Origin: Chitinophaga silvisoli
GTDB taxonomy: Bacteria; Bacteroidota; Bacteroidia; Chitinophagales; Chitinophagaceae
Length of the DNA: 64,000 nt
Assembly (NCBI RefSeq): GCF_003412465.1
Contig: NZ_QTJV01000020.1
Span: forward strand, 32,359 to 96,358
Direction: 5' to 3'
Numbering within the stretch: position 1 is the stretch's first letter; each line of letters starts with the position of its first letter. Shown piece by piece: positions 1 through 8,951 of the stretch. The translations under genes and the position numbers were made by a program. The notes below the pieces were generated by a model. That model ran no database searches. It was not told where the DNA came from and saw nothing but the letters and a program-made list of their open reading frames with translations.

Positions 1-983
1 GCAGTAACAGATGCTTCTTTTTCTTTAGCAATCTTCACTTTCTCTTTTCTCAATACCCTTGAATAAAGAGACAATTTCGAATTGAAAATAAACAACCAGA
101 TCAGCTTGGACCATGATTGATGGGACAGTAATGAATCATAATAAGCCGGTGCCTTTGCCTTGATCTGCGGCAACTTGTTCCATGGAATGGAAGGGAAGTC
201 ATGGTGTTCATTATGGAAGCCCACATTGAACGCAACTTTATTCAGCGGACCATAATAGCTGTAAGTCTCCTGTACGGGGTCCAGGGTCAGGTAGTGCTCC
301 TGGATCCAGCGTGCACCCAGGGGATGCAGACCTACAGAGAAGAAGAAGCTGGCCAGCATAAATACAAATGCTTTAGGACCAATGAGCATGATGATAGCCA
401 CATCGAAAGTGAGCTGAATCACCCAGTTTAATACTACCCAGCGGTCGAACAGTTCGATGTTCAGGCGGGCAGTACGGGTCACCTGGAAAACCGGGAAGAA
501 CAGGAACCACATCATTTTGCTGAGTGGATTGTTGCTTACCAGTCTGGCTTCCCAGAAATCAGGCAGATCCGCATCCAGGTCATGTTCACCCTGGTAAGCG
601 TGGTGCTTGAGGTGATATTTCTGGAAAGAAGCGGAGCTGGCAAAGATGTGAGGCAGATTGGCGATCATACCAGCCAGCATATTCGGGAATTTACCCCTGA
701 ATATAAGGCCGTGGCTGGATTCATGAATCATTACCCACAGGGCATGGCTGATGAATGCACCTACCAGATATGCTGCGCCAAATACCAACCACCAGGAGTG
801 GTCATTCACCCAGTAGGAGATGGCAACCTGTGCTCCTACGAGCCCAAGGATCAGGAATATGGTGTATGGGTTTTTTCCTACGAGTTCCCTCATCTCCGGG
901 TGTTCTTTAAGGATTTGTCTAACTCTCACATGGTGCGGATTGGGATCCGTACTCCAGGTAAAATCAGTAGGCTTGTTAGTCAT
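1..983 (-). CDS. Sphingolipid delta-4-desaturase-like fatty acid desaturase (3' end cut by window)
   Basis: Reading the minus strand gives an open frame that runs off the window at base 1. It carries the three histidine boxes of a membrane di-iron desaturase: HESSH, HLKHH and HNEHHDFP. The stretch from GLHPLGARWIQEHY through ETYSYYGPLN to HNEHHDFP closely follows eukaryotic DEGS1-type dihydroceramide desaturases, which place a double bond in a sphingoid base at the membrane. Several hydrophobic segments flank the boxes. I place the start at MTNKPTDFTWS (983) because the DEGS N-terminus aligns there; an in-frame ATG at 1070 would add 29 basic residues. Bacteroidota make sphingolipids, so the role is plausible, but a different acyl substrate is possible. 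At least 327 residues are present and little seems missing. Confidence 0.85.
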   Translation of the reverse strand, partial: MTNKPTDFTWSTDPNPHHVRVRQILKEHPEMRELVGKNPYTIFLILGLVGAQVAISYWVNDHSWWLVFGAAYLVGAFISHALWVMIHESSHGLIFRGKFPNMLAGMIANLPHIFASSASFQKYHLKHHAYQGEHDLDADLPDFWEARLVSNNPLSKMMWFLFFPVFQVTRTARLNIELFDRWVVLNWVIQLTFDVAIIMLIGPKAFVFMLASFFFSVGLHPLGARWIQEHYLTLDPVQETYSYYGPLNKVAFNVGFHNEHHDFPSIPWNKLPQIKAKAPAYYDSLLSHQSWSKLIWLFIFNSKLSLYSRVLRKEKVKIAKEKEASVT

Positions 984-1479
984 GCGCTGTTTATGGATTT
1001 TTTGAAATAGTTTCAGCTTTGTTGTGGTTTCCTGCCTTTGAGTTCGCTCTATAGGTCTCACATGATTCATCGTTATTGGCAAGGAAGTAAATCTGTCAGG
1101 CAAAATATAAAAAATAATCTATATACTATTGATCTTAGTTCGCCGGGAGACCAAAATAATTGAATCTTTTTGTTTTACAAGCGGACTCACACAAAAATTA
1201 TTCTATGCAGGTCCTAAATAAGGCATGGGAGCGGGTGTAATTGCAGGAAAATGCAAATTGATCCCTGACCAGTCGTCTGTCATTTGGCTCCAATATCAAA
1301 AATGGTTAGATTTGCATGCTTCCCATTTAATTCACAATACTACTCCCATTATTTAATTCATTGTAAAACAGCTATTTGTATCCGGATACCGGCCACATGT
1401 ACAATTGTCATATGGCATTGTCATGTGAACTGGTCCAGGAGAGGTATGTGTATTAATTTTTACCTAATCGATAAAAAAC
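984..1479. other. Intergenic region, no gene seen
   Basis: About 500 bases lie between the divergent desaturase and the 395-residue gene, so both promoters should be here. The stretch is AT-rich near 1090-1140 (on the desaturase side) and near 1450-1475 (TATTAATTTTTACC, just before the plus-strand gene). I see no exact TAnnTTTG element, no tRNA and no convincing protein. A 67-codon plus-strand frame at 1284-1487 has no recognisable features and overlaps the next start, so it is not called. Confidence 0.5.
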
Positions 1480-2667
1480 ATGGATAAGCTAAAACTGAAA
1501 TTACAGGAGTACTATCAGCGTTGTCAGCAACCCGATTTGCGGACGAAGGCCGGCAGGGAAGAAGCCGGTGGTGCAGTTGTGCTGGAGATGGAGAATGATA
1601 TTCTACTACAGTTCGGCTTGCCTACGTCAAAGCGTTTTGTGCAGATCTTACATGACTTTGCCAGTCATCGTCAGCTGAGTGATCAGCTGTTGGATTATGT
1701 GAGTAAGAAGCTGAGAGCGGCAGCCCGCAGATACCTGCTGGCCCCGGTCATATCCGACATTGATCAATTGCAGCAAGCCGCCGAACAGAAACGCAGCCCT
1801 TATGACCTGCTGCCGGAAATGGGATACCCTGTCAACGACTTTTCGATCTTCCTGATCTCGGAAATATTATATCGCCGCAACATGCCGGCAGAAGAAGTGC
1901 TGGAGGAACTGAAAAAAGCACAGCACGGCGATGTATGGGACGACCTGCTCAGTCTGAACAATGTAGTCAACTACACCCGTCACGAACTGTACAACCGCCT
2001 CCGCATGCAGGACCTCCGTATGATGGACGATTACCTCCAGTCCGTACGCCGCCAGGAAAAAGTAAAAGCTACTAAAAAGGAAACGCCGGATACAGAAGGC
2101 TATACCCCTAACTACCGGATGGTGAGCAAAATACTGGTGGAAGACATCGTATTTGATGAGCATGCAAATCCCAGCCTGATCGGTAAATTGAAAGCAGGCA
2201 GCCGCCTGAGCAAGATCACCATCAGTATGGAGATGACCGCCCTGCATATGGTCCTGGTCAGCGCAGGTGAAAAAGGTGCCCGGATCAGCACCCTCCTGAA
2301 AAAGTCAAAACAACATCCACCTGTGATCGATCTGCGCACAGAACTGGGCGATGTACTCACCCTGGACAATTGCTACCTGGAAGTGTATAAACCACAGCAC
2401 AAACGCGGTCAGCAATGGGTAGAACCAAAAGATAGCGTATACTACCTCCACAAAATCCTTTCTAAAAAGGAATTTGAAAAGAAGAGCAAAGAAGAAGAAG
2501 TAAAGCAAAAAATCCAGGAATGCCTGGACCTGATCGGTGGTTCCTATGGCTATTATCAGCGGATGCGTAAACTCGGTATTACCGATGAGGAAGCAAAACT
2601 AAGAGCTGGCCTGCAGGATGAGTTGCTGTTTAAACTCAGCACATTCCTCCATAAATTAAAGGACTAA
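1480..2667 (+). CDS. Unrecognised 395-residue cytoplasmic protein
   Basis: I do not recognise a family. The product has no signal peptide and no membrane segment. It is rich in charged and helical residues throughout, for example the N-terminal MDKLKLKLQEYYQRC and the very Lys/Glu-rich stretch near residues 325-345, followed by a helical C-terminus ending LSTFLHKLKD. The middle (about residues 190-310) is more beta-like and ends in segments such as SKITISMEMTALHMVLVS. Codon use resembles the neighbours and a strong terminator follows, so this is a genuine stand-alone gene. It may be a lineage-specific Bacteroidota protein, but function is unknown. Confidence 0.8.
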   Translation: MDKLKLKLQEYYQRCQQPDLRTKAGREEAGGAVVLEMENDILLQFGLPTSKRFVQILHDFASHRQLSDQLLDYVSKKLRAAARRYLLAPVISDIDQLQQAAEQKRSPYDLLPEMGYPVNDFSIFLISEILYRRNMPAEEVLEELKKAQHGDVWDDLLSLNNVVNYTRHELYNRLRMQDLRMMDDYLQSVRRQEKVKATKKETPDTEGYTPNYRMVSKILVEDIVFDEHANPSLIGKLKAGSRLSKITISMEMTALHMVLVSAGEKGARISTLLKKSKQHPPVIDLRTELGDVLTLDNCYLEVYKPQHKRGQQWVEPKDSVYYLHKILSKKEFEKKSKEEEVKQKIQECLDLIGGSYGYYQRMRKLGITDEEAKLRAGLQDELLFKLSTFLHKLKD

Positions 2668-2687
2668 CCTTCGCACCATACATATCA

Positions 2688-2723
2688 AAAAGGGGCTCCC
2701 ATTCGGCAGCCCCTTATTTTTTT
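2688..2723 (+). terminator. Rho-independent terminator
   Basis: An 8-bp stem AAGGGGCT/AGCCCCTT (arms 2690-2697 and 2708-2715) with a 10-base loop is followed by ATTTTTTT. It ends transcription of the 395-residue gene, whose stop codon is 21 bases upstream. Confidence 0.85.
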
Positions 2724-2825
2724 AGTTGGTTTTTGATGCTTGATAACAAGAATCCTGGTTGTGTTCCCCCTATATTGCAATAAGTAATTTCAAATGACAA
2801 TCTTAACAAACCTCAACCCCCAGAT

Positions 2826-2851
2826 CCAGATACCCTGCGCAGGATATCTGG
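2826..2851. repeat. 26-bp near-perfect palindrome between convergent genes
   Basis: Outer arms CCAGATA and TATCTGG flank a perfect 10-bp core CCTGCGCAGG; 12 of 13 base pairs match, with one C/A mismatch between arm and core. No T-run follows, so it does not look like a terminator. It could be a protein-binding dyad or the stem of a small RNA. Confidence 0.6.
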
Positions 2852-2923
2852 AACCCGGAAGTAAAGGACAACGTGCTTTTGCTTTTATCTATACAAACAT
2901 AGCGCTTAAACCTTTTGAACTTG

Positions 2924-2962
2924 GTTAATCCCCCGTTAAGTGCTTCGTTAATCCGGTGTTAA
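2924..2962. promoter_or_regulatory. Four GTTAA direct repeats at 11/12/11-bp spacing
   Basis: GTTAA occurs at 2924, 2935, 2947 and 2958, each about one helical turn from the next. Direct repeats at 11-bp intervals are the usual target layout of OmpR/PhoB-family response regulators. The site lies about 110 bases past the end of the lipase gene, between convergent genes, so no obvious promoter is served. Function is inferred only. Confidence 0.35.
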
Positions 2963-3072
2963 ACGGGTCAGTTTGTTACTATATCGTTTAATATGATCAG
3001 TTAGTACTCAATAATTCTAAAAAAAGTTGCCATTATAAGAGAATGGCCTGCTGCCAGCCCTAAAAAATATAC

Positions 3073-4167
3073 TCATTTCATATAGTCTGCTTCCAGCAAA
3101 TAGCGGTATGGATCATAGGCATGATGCACAAAAACATTCTTGCCATCAAAGGGAAACCTGCTATCGTAATCCGCCGTAGGCGCGAGTATAATAGGCACAC
3201 CTGCAGGCGAGTAATTATGACTTTGCACCAGGGTAGGCAGCTTGTATTCAGGCAAAGTTTTTTTCACCATACCATACAGGCGCTTCCCCAATACTCTTTG
3301 CATCCGCCGGCTTGCCCGTTTACTGCTGTTGTCCAGCCGGCCGTACATATAACTCAGCACAAGCCTGACAGGAATCGACTGTTTACGCAGCGACTTCTTC
3401 ACATACTGAAAGGGATTAGGATTGTTGAAATCGCGGGTCGTCTGCAGCGAAAAAGGTGCTTCCGGTACCCAGTCGCGGGTATTTACAATCCTGAACCCCC
3501 AGCCATTGCGGGTTATGAAATCATAGTCGTAAGCGTAGTATAAATTCCCCGGTTTGGGGGCTGCACTGCTATAGGTTTTGATGATAATGTCTTTTGGAAA
3601 CGCAGGGTCATCGATGTATTCGAGGTAGGAGCGGAGCAGGAAGCTGATAGCACCACCCTGGCTATGGCCGGTGATGATATATTCATGGATGCCCTGCTTG
3701 TAGCAGTCTTTGATCTTTGCCACGATATCCGCTCCCATAGAGGCTACTGCCAGTGTCCAACCTACATGTACGTACGCATTACTGTCCCTGGCGAAGCGGT
3801 ATTTAAAGTTCGTGCTGTCATTCAGGTGAAAAGTGCCAATGGCGGGAATCATACCGGCATGAAAGTTCTCCATCCAGGATTCCTTATTGCCTACGGTACC
3901 CCGTATGCAGATCACCGCTACCTTGCCGTGGTAGGTCCAGAGGTCCCAGCGGTTATGTAATCCCGATTCTTTGGAGCGGTAAATGAGTTTGGAGTCGTCC
4001 GGCGGTGCAACCTTGTTTGTCCAGGGGGTATCTGCAGTGAGGAAGCACATGGCCAGCATGTCTGCATATTCTTTGGGGTCAAATCCCGGTTTGAGGTACT
4101 GTCCATAGCTGGTATTCCAATAAAGTCCCAGCATGGGCAGTAACAATAGTAGTCCCTTTCTGATCAT
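3073..4167 (-). CDS. Secreted class 3 lipase (alpha/beta hydrolase)
   Basis: The 364-residue product begins with a signal peptide (about residues 1-22, ending NTSYG before QYLKPGFD). The lipase_3 signature is clear: TYHGKVAVICIRGTVG near residues 78-93, which provides the oxyanion strand, and the nucleophile elbow GHSQGG with Ser169, followed by AISFLLRSYLEY. A conserved Asp/His pair lies further on (for example SSAAPKPGN and NTRDWVPEAP mark the usual region). Class 3 lipases hydrolyse acylglycerols or related esters, here probably in the periplasm or outside the cell. It lies 51 bases downstream of the nucleotidase start on the same strand, but the two are reading in separate directions of function and need not be co-regulated. 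Confidence 0.8.
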   Translation of the reverse strand: MIRKGLLLLLPMLGLYWNTSYGQYLKPGFDPKEYADMLAMCFLTADTPWTNKVAPPDDSKLIYRSKESGLHNRWDLWTYHGKVAVICIRGTVGNKESWMENFHAGMIPAIGTFHLNDSTNFKYRFARDSNAYVHVGWTLAVASMGADIVAKIKDCYKQGIHEYIITGHSQGGAISFLLRSYLEYIDDPAFPKDIIIKTYSSAAPKPGNLYYAYDYDFITRNGWGFRIVNTRDWVPEAPFSLQTTRDFNNPNPFQYVKKSLRKQSIPVRLVLSYMYGRLDNSSKRASRRMQRVLGKRLYGMVKKTLPEYKLPTLVQSHNYSPAGVPIILAPTADYDSRFPFDGKNVFVHHAYDPYRYLLEADYMK

Positions 4168-4218
4168 CAGATAGTAATTAGCAGTTTATGATATATCCTA
4201 TCGCAGGAATGGTGCCGG

Positions 4219-4752
4219 TCACAATAACCTGGCAGCCGCGTCTTCCCAGTTTAATATACGGTCATACCCCTCTATATGGATATTGTGGGGACCTGTAAAG
4301 AGCAGTGGTTTGCCTTTGAAGAACTGGAAGTTCCTGATCAGGTCATCGATCATGTAGTCCGTTTGCACCAGGCTTTTATCGCCACACAGGCAATATTGCC
4401 GCCAGGTGAGGAAGGGAAAGTTGTCCTGCAGCCAGCTGATTTTATCCATCAGGGAATTGGGAAATTCCATGGCGGCAGATACGATGTATACCTTGTATTT
4501 TTTATTGAGTTCTGCAATGACCCTTTGGGCATCCGGGTACACCGGGAGGTCGCGAAAAAAACCGGGGGTATTGAGGTATTGGTGAATGATCCCCTTGTGT
4601 TCCGGGGGAACGGCTTCAGAGAGTGATTTGCCCCTGAGCTGGTCTTCAGAAAAGATGGTGCCGTAGTCACGATAATACCAGGAGCGGGCCTTGGTGATGG
4701 GATCAGCGATGGTTTCATCCATATCTATGGCGATAGATGGCATGTGTTGCAT
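4219..4752 (-). CDS. 5'(3')-deoxyribonucleotidase (NT5C family, HAD fold)
   Basis: The N-terminus contains the HAD nucleophile motif DMDET (Asp10 and Asp12), the form used by cytosolic 5'(3')-deoxyribonucleotidases, followed by DPITKARSWYYRDYG. Later motifs fit too: a Ser/Ala-rich strand KVYIVSAAMEF (motif II), a Lys-containing CGDKSLV (motif III) and the acidic MIDDLIRNF (motif IV). The enzyme dephosphorylates deoxynucleoside monophosphates and so balances dNTP pools; a deoxynucleoside kinase is encoded 4 kb away. At 177 residues the length is normal. The start could instead be the Met at 4743. No signal peptide. Confidence 0.85.
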   Translation of the reverse strand: MQHMPSIAIDMDETIADPITKARSWYYRDYGTIFSEDQLRGKSLSEAVPPEHKGIIHQYLNTPGFFRDLPVYPDAQRVIAELNKKYKVYIVSAAMEFPNSLMDKISWLQDNFPFLTWRQYCLCGDKSLVQTDYMIDDLIRNFQFFKGKPLLFTGPHNIHIEGYDRILNWEDAAARLL

Positions 4753-4816
4753 TCCGGAGGATTGAGTTTACGATACGATATGTACTAATATAACAAAATA
4801 TCTCCGCAGGCACCAT

Positions 4817-4853
4817 AAAAAAAGGCTTTTACCAACCGGTAAAAGCCTTTTTA
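4817..4853. terminator. Symmetric terminator hairpin
   Basis: A 16-bp stem with arms containing AAAAAGGCTTTTACC and GGTAAAAGCCTTTTT and a 4-base loop AACC. A-tract and T-tract flank both sides, so it can end transcription of the minus-strand MG2/plug gene, whose stop is at 4870. Confidence 0.85.
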
Positions 4854-4869
4854 TGAAAGTTATTTGCTA

Positions 4870-7314
4870 TTAATAAAGCTGTTCAACACGCCCCAGTGTA
4901 CCATCTTCAGCCATACCCTCTACCACCACTCTGAATCTTCTTGTAAAGTCATTGTTGTAGAAAGAAATACGTGCTGTATGTGTCAGGGTATCTGCTACCA
5001 GGTTCGGATTCCAGTACAGTGTGAGACGTTTATCCTGCAGGATGTGGATCTCTTTACGTACGGTATAATCAGGAGCATAGAATTCTTTCACGATATCATA
5101 ACCTGCCTTACGGTATTTTTCAAATCCATGTGTATCGATATCAGATTTGCTATCGCCACCACGTCTCAGGTATACCGCAATCGCACCACTGCTACCACCA
5201 AAACCACCTACGAAGGTCGGACGCAATACCTTGATGAACGCCACATCCTGGATGTTGATGTTATTCAGCATCGCCACACTGGTAGGCATTTCATTCAGGA
5301 ACAGCACCGGTGAACCACCACGCCATGTCATAGCCGGAGTAGTAGGATCAGTAGTATTGATAGTCAAACCTGGTACTTTAGACTGCAGGTACTGGAAGAT
5401 GCTGACAGCACCGCTCTCGCTTTTAGTCAGGTCAAATCCATAACCATCACCCTGGCTGAACATACCCGTAGTATAACGCTGCTCTACTACTTCAGCCCTG
5501 GTCAGACGTTTATCCTTTACATTATACTCCTGCAGGAAGATTGGTTTCTGCTGGATGGATCTGGTCACTGCGTTGTTTTCATTTACAGTATTCAGGAAGC
5601 TGGTCAGCACCGTGTTTTCAATTGGCTGTGGCTCTCTGAACGGATAAGGCATCACTGCGGATGACTGTGTCTCAAAGAAGTGAGGCTCAAACTTCACGTT
5701 TACATCTTTCCATGCTTTGTTCGGATCGTTTGCACGGTAAAATACATTGATGGTATCTACGAACTGCAGACGGTCTACAGCAAATTCACCTTTATCGTTG
5801 GTAGTTACAGAAGAGAAAGCGGTAGAAGTATCAACCGGCTGTTTCAGGATGAAATCTACTTTACCATTACCCAGGGGAGCAGTTCCCTTGTTCACAGTCG
5901 CAACACCTTTCAGCAGCAGACCCTGTTCATATGGATACTTGATCTCAGGCAGGTAGTTGTGCAGGATTTTCTCCCAGCTAAATCTTCTCCAGCCATTGGT
6001 CATCATCACCAGGTCCAGGCCCTGCAGGGTAGCAGGATCCATGTCCTTGAAGTACTGAGCCGGATTAGCGATATAACCTTTCAGGTCAGAAGTCATCAAC
6101 AGGTTGGACAGGATGTTGTTCTGATCATCACTCAGCACTACGTTGTCTGCATCAGTGATAGATACGGATAAGCTGGTAAGCAGGGTATCAGGCACTTTTA
6201 CTTCGAATACGTTTTTCTGTCTTGGCTGATTATTGAGCTTTAAGGTATTCAAAGTCAGGTTCAGACGATCAGGCTTACGTACAAATGCCAGGCGCTCTGC
6301 CAGCGGCATACCGTCGCTGTTGAAGATGGTGAACTGTACGATACCAGGAGGCAGTGCTGCAGTAGGAATGAAACCGCTCAACTGGCCTTCGGCTGAATTC
6401 AGCTTTGCTTTGTATATCACGTGTTGTTGCATCTGTGCTACAATCAACATATTGTTATATACAGGATTATCTTTGGTAGCAGGCAATGTCTGGTAGAAAA
6501 TGCGCGTACCCTTGTTGAATATTTTAAGTCCCACACCCGCTGTCTTCAATGCTGGCAGCAGTACAGTTTTTTGTTGTCCTTTAGTGGTTTGAACGATAGC
6601 TTTATAAGTTTCACCTGCAACCGGTGTCAGGTCAAACATACCCATACCGTCGCGTGTTGTTTTGATCAATGCAACTGTTTCACCCTTCAGGTTCTGCACG
6701 ATACCATTCACTTCGATAGGGTAACCTAACTGGTCAATCGCCTTGAAAGCAATACGACCGCCCACACCTACGATCGCATTACCCCCTTCAGGGAAGAACT
6801 GAACAGCAAAATCATTACCAGCCGGTTTAGTTGGCAGGTTGCCAGGGTGCGCAGAATCAAAGATCTCAATGTCCTTGTAGAACAGGAACTCAGGATCAAA
6901 GTTCAGCATCCAGGCAGTATAAGCACGGATCTGGTATTGACCAGCCGGCATCGTTTCCGGAACCACAAATGCACCGGAACCGGTAGCACCACCTACAGAA
7001 ATAAGTTTCTTTTGAACAATCTTCCCACTCTTATCGATTAATTCTACGTACAGGTTTGTTGCAGAGAGAGAAGGTTGGCCTTGCAGCAGTACATATGCTT
7101 TAAACCAGATCGTTTCACCCGCACCATAATAATCTTTGTCTACCTGCAGATAAACTTTCTCCTGGGGAAAGCGTTTGCTGTACTGTTCTAGGGCTTGCGT
7201 AATTTTATCCTGCCATTCATCGGCGGGATAAAATGCAAGGGCTGCTGTGATGCCCATCAGACACAATGGGAGCAACCACTTTAAGCGATTTTTTTTAGAT
7301 TTCACAGATTGCAT
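4870..7314 (-). CDS. MG2-domain protein with C-terminal TonB-receptor plug domain
   Basis: The likely start is MQSVKSKKNRLKWLL (7314), which gives a clean signal peptide (ending near ALAFYPA); an upstream ATG at 7389 only adds a hydrophobic, AT-rich tail. After the signal comes an alpha-2-macroglobulin MG2-like domain: EKVYLQVDKDYYGAGETIWFK and AGQYQIRAYTAWML. Further beta-sandwich segments fill the middle. The last 190 residues hold a TonB plug: SIFQYLQSKVPGLTI, PVLFLNEMPT, VAFIKVLRPTFVGGFGGSSGAIAVYLRRG. No 22-strand barrel follows, so this is not a full receptor. Such proteins are common in Bacteroidota next to receptors and are probably periplasmic or outer-membrane-attached; the exact task is unknown. 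Confidence 0.8.
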   Translation of the reverse strand: MQSVKSKKNRLKWLLPLCLMGITAALAFYPADEWQDKITQALEQYSKRFPQEKVYLQVDKDYYGAGETIWFKAYVLLQGQPSLSATNLYVELIDKSGKIVQKKLISVGGATGSGAFVVPETMPAGQYQIRAYTAWMLNFDPEFLFYKDIEIFDSAHPGNLPTKPAGNDFAVQFFPEGGNAIVGVGGRIAFKAIDQLGYPIEVNGIVQNLKGETVALIKTTRDGMGMFDLTPVAGETYKAIVQTTKGQQKTVLLPALKTAGVGLKIFNKGTRIFYQTLPATKDNPVYNNMLIVAQMQQHVIYKAKLNSAEGQLSGFIPTAALPPGIVQFTIFNSDGMPLAERLAFVRKPDRLNLTLNTLKLNNQPRQKNVFEVKVPDTLLTSLSVSITDADNVVLSDDQNNILSNLLMTSDLKGYIANPAQYFKDMDPATLQGLDLVMMTNGWRRFSWEKILHNYLPEIKYPYEQGLLLKGVATVNKGTAPLGNGKVDFILKQPVDTSTAFSSVTTNDKGEFAVDRLQFVDTINVFYRANDPNKAWKDVNVKFEPHFFETQSSAVMPYPFREPQPIENTVLTSFLNTVNENNAVTRSIQQKPIFLQEYNVKDKRLTRAEVVEQRYTTGMFSQGDGYGFDLTKSESGAVSIFQYLQSKVPGLTINTTDPTTPAMTWRGGSPVLFLNEMPTSVAMLNNINIQDVAFIKVLRPTFVGGFGGSSGAIAVYLRRGGDSKSDIDTHGFEKYRKAGYDIVKEFYAPDYTVRKEIHILQDKRLTLYWNPNLVADTLTHTARISFYNNDFTRRFRVVVEGMAEDGTLGRVEQLY

Positions 7315-7344
7315 GTGGAAACTTATTTGCGACAATATAGTATA

Positions 7345-7352
7345 CAAAAATA
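7345..7352 (-). promoter_or_regulatory. Possible -7 element (TATTTTTG)
   Basis: On the minus strand TATTTTTG matches the Bacteroidota TAnnTTTG -7 consensus 31 bases before the MG2/plug start at 7314. No TTTG sits at the expected upstream distance, so this is a weak call. Confidence 0.3.
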
Positions 7353-7495
7353 TAATATGCAAAATAATATGAAAAAATAACATATACAAAAAATACGGCT
7401 AGTGTTTTATAAACTAAATTGTTATAAACTTTCTTAGGATATTGCAGGCCGAAAACGGTTAAGAAAATATCAGTTTAACGATCAGGTATAATTAA

Positions 7496-8725
7496 ATGAA
7501 AGACAATAGATTAGTAGTAATCGGGGGTGGGGCAGCAGGATTCTTCTGTGCAGTAAATGCCGCCAGGATGGCCAAATCACTGGAAGTCATCCTGTTAGAG
7601 AAAAGTAGCAAGCTGCTTTCAAAAGTAAAAGTTTCAGGTGGCGGAAGGTGCAATGTGACACATAATGCCCCCGATATATTATATATGTCAAAGCGTTATC
7701 CACGGGGACAGCATTTCGTAAAGAAATCTTTCGGGCATTTTTTCGTGCCCGACACCATTCAGTGGTTCAGGGAAAGAGGCGTGGCTCTCAAAGCTGAACC
7801 CGATGGGCGTATGTTTCCTGTCACGGATAGCTCCCAGACCATCATCGATTGCCTGCTCAGGGAAGCAGATAAACACCGGGTGCAGATCAGGACCAATACT
7901 GCAGTAAGCGGGCTGGAAAAGACGGCAGATGGCTGGAAAGTACTGCTGCAGGACGAGCCGCCGATCGAAACGAAATTTGTATTCGTGGCCGCCGGTGGTT
8001 ATCCGCAAGCCGATAAATTTGGATGGCTGCAGGCTACCGGCCATGAGATCGTGCCACCGCTGCCATCGCTTTTTACTTTCAACATGCCGGGCAATCCCAT
8101 TATCTCCCTCATGGGTGTCAGCTCCGTGGCCGCCGTAAAGATTGCAGGCACCAAACTACAGGAACAGGGCCCCGTTCTCATTACCCACTGGGGATTAAGT
8201 GGTCCCGCTATTCTGCGCACCTCTGCCTGGGGAGCAAGGGAACTGGCAGCACTGCAATACCAGTTTACAGCGATTGTGAACTGGCTGCCGGATCACAATG
8301 AAAACAGCCTGCGCGAAGATTTACAAAGTCGCCGTTTCGATCTCGGCGCACAAAAGATCTACAATAAAAATCCCTTTGGTTTGCCACAGCGCTTATGGCA
8401 ATTTATGCTGGAACAATCCGGTGTGGCCGAAGAGGCCCGCTGGGCAGATCTGCCTTCGAAAGAACAGAATAAACTTATCAAACAATTGGTAGCCATGGAA
8501 TGCCCCGTGAAAGGCAAGACGACCTTCAAAGAGGAATTCGTGACCTGCGGCGGTATCAAATTATCTGAAATCGATCCGAATACAATGGAAAGTAAGTTAT
8601 GCCCGCAACTGTATTTTGGTGGGGAAGTGATGGATGTAGACGGTATCACCGGTGGATTCAATTTCCAGCATGCCTGGAGTAGTGGCTACATTGCTGCACA
8701 AAGTATTGCTGATAAAATGGGCTGA
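7496..8725 (+). CDS. HI0933/YhiN-family FAD-dependent oxidoreductase
   Basis: The 409-residue product opens with a dinucleotide-binding motif VVIGGGAAGFFCAVNAAR. It then shows the family hallmark VSGGGRCNVTHN, and near the C-terminus the second hallmark GGIKLSEIDP...FGGEVMDVDGITGGFNFQ, which completes the FAD site. These proteins are cytoplasmic flavoproteins often annotated as aminoacetone oxidase family or simply NAD(P)/FAD-dependent oxidoreductase; the physiological substrate is not known for most members. The length is normal. The gene stands alone and is transcribed divergently from the MG2/plug gene with 181 bases between the starts. Confidence 0.9.
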   Translation: MKDNRLVVIGGGAAGFFCAVNAARMAKSLEVILLEKSSKLLSKVKVSGGGRCNVTHNAPDILYMSKRYPRGQHFVKKSFGHFFVPDTIQWFRERGVALKAEPDGRMFPVTDSSQTIIDCLLREADKHRVQIRTNTAVSGLEKTADGWKVLLQDEPPIETKFVFVAAGGYPQADKFGWLQATGHEIVPPLPSLFTFNMPGNPIISLMGVSSVAAVKIAGTKLQEQGPVLITHWGLSGPAILRTSAWGARELAALQYQFTAIVNWLPDHNENSLREDLQSRRFDLGAQKIYNKNPFGLPQRLWQFMLEQSGVAEEARWADLPSKEQNKLIKQLVAMECPVKGKTTFKEEFVTCGGIKLSEIDPNTMESKLCPQLYFGGEVMDVDGITGGFNFQHAWSSGYIAAQSIADKMG

Positions 8726-8904
8726 CTGGAAAATCAGCCCCTGAAATACTAAACTAAATTAATCATCAAATCTTAAGCGTACATACACCGCTTCATAATC
8801 TTTTGTTTCGTTTTGTGATGGTGCAAAAGTAACAGCCGATGATCTATAGGGCAAAGCAATATTATTTATTATCAAATAGAGAAAATTTATGGGTGCTCCC
8901 TCAA

Positions 8905-8942
8905 ACAAAAACGCTTTTGCCTCAGGCAAAAGCGTTTTCTAT
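8905..8942. terminator. Symmetric terminator hairpin
   Basis: Stem AAAACGCTTTTGCC / GGCAAAAGCGTTTT around a 3-base TCA loop (8907-8939), with A- and T-tracts on both sides. It lies between the converging flavoprotein and deoxynucleoside kinase genes and can serve both. Confidence 0.85.
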
Positions 8943-8951
8943 TATTAATTA

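Noticed and set aside
201..1010. Plus-strand open frames (76 and 142 codons) across the desaturase
   Set aside because: The minus strand encodes a desaturase with all three histidine boxes, so these are shadows.
1284..1487. 67-codon plus-strand frame
   Set aside because: No signal, motif or family; overlaps the start of the next gene and sits in an AT-rich promoter region.
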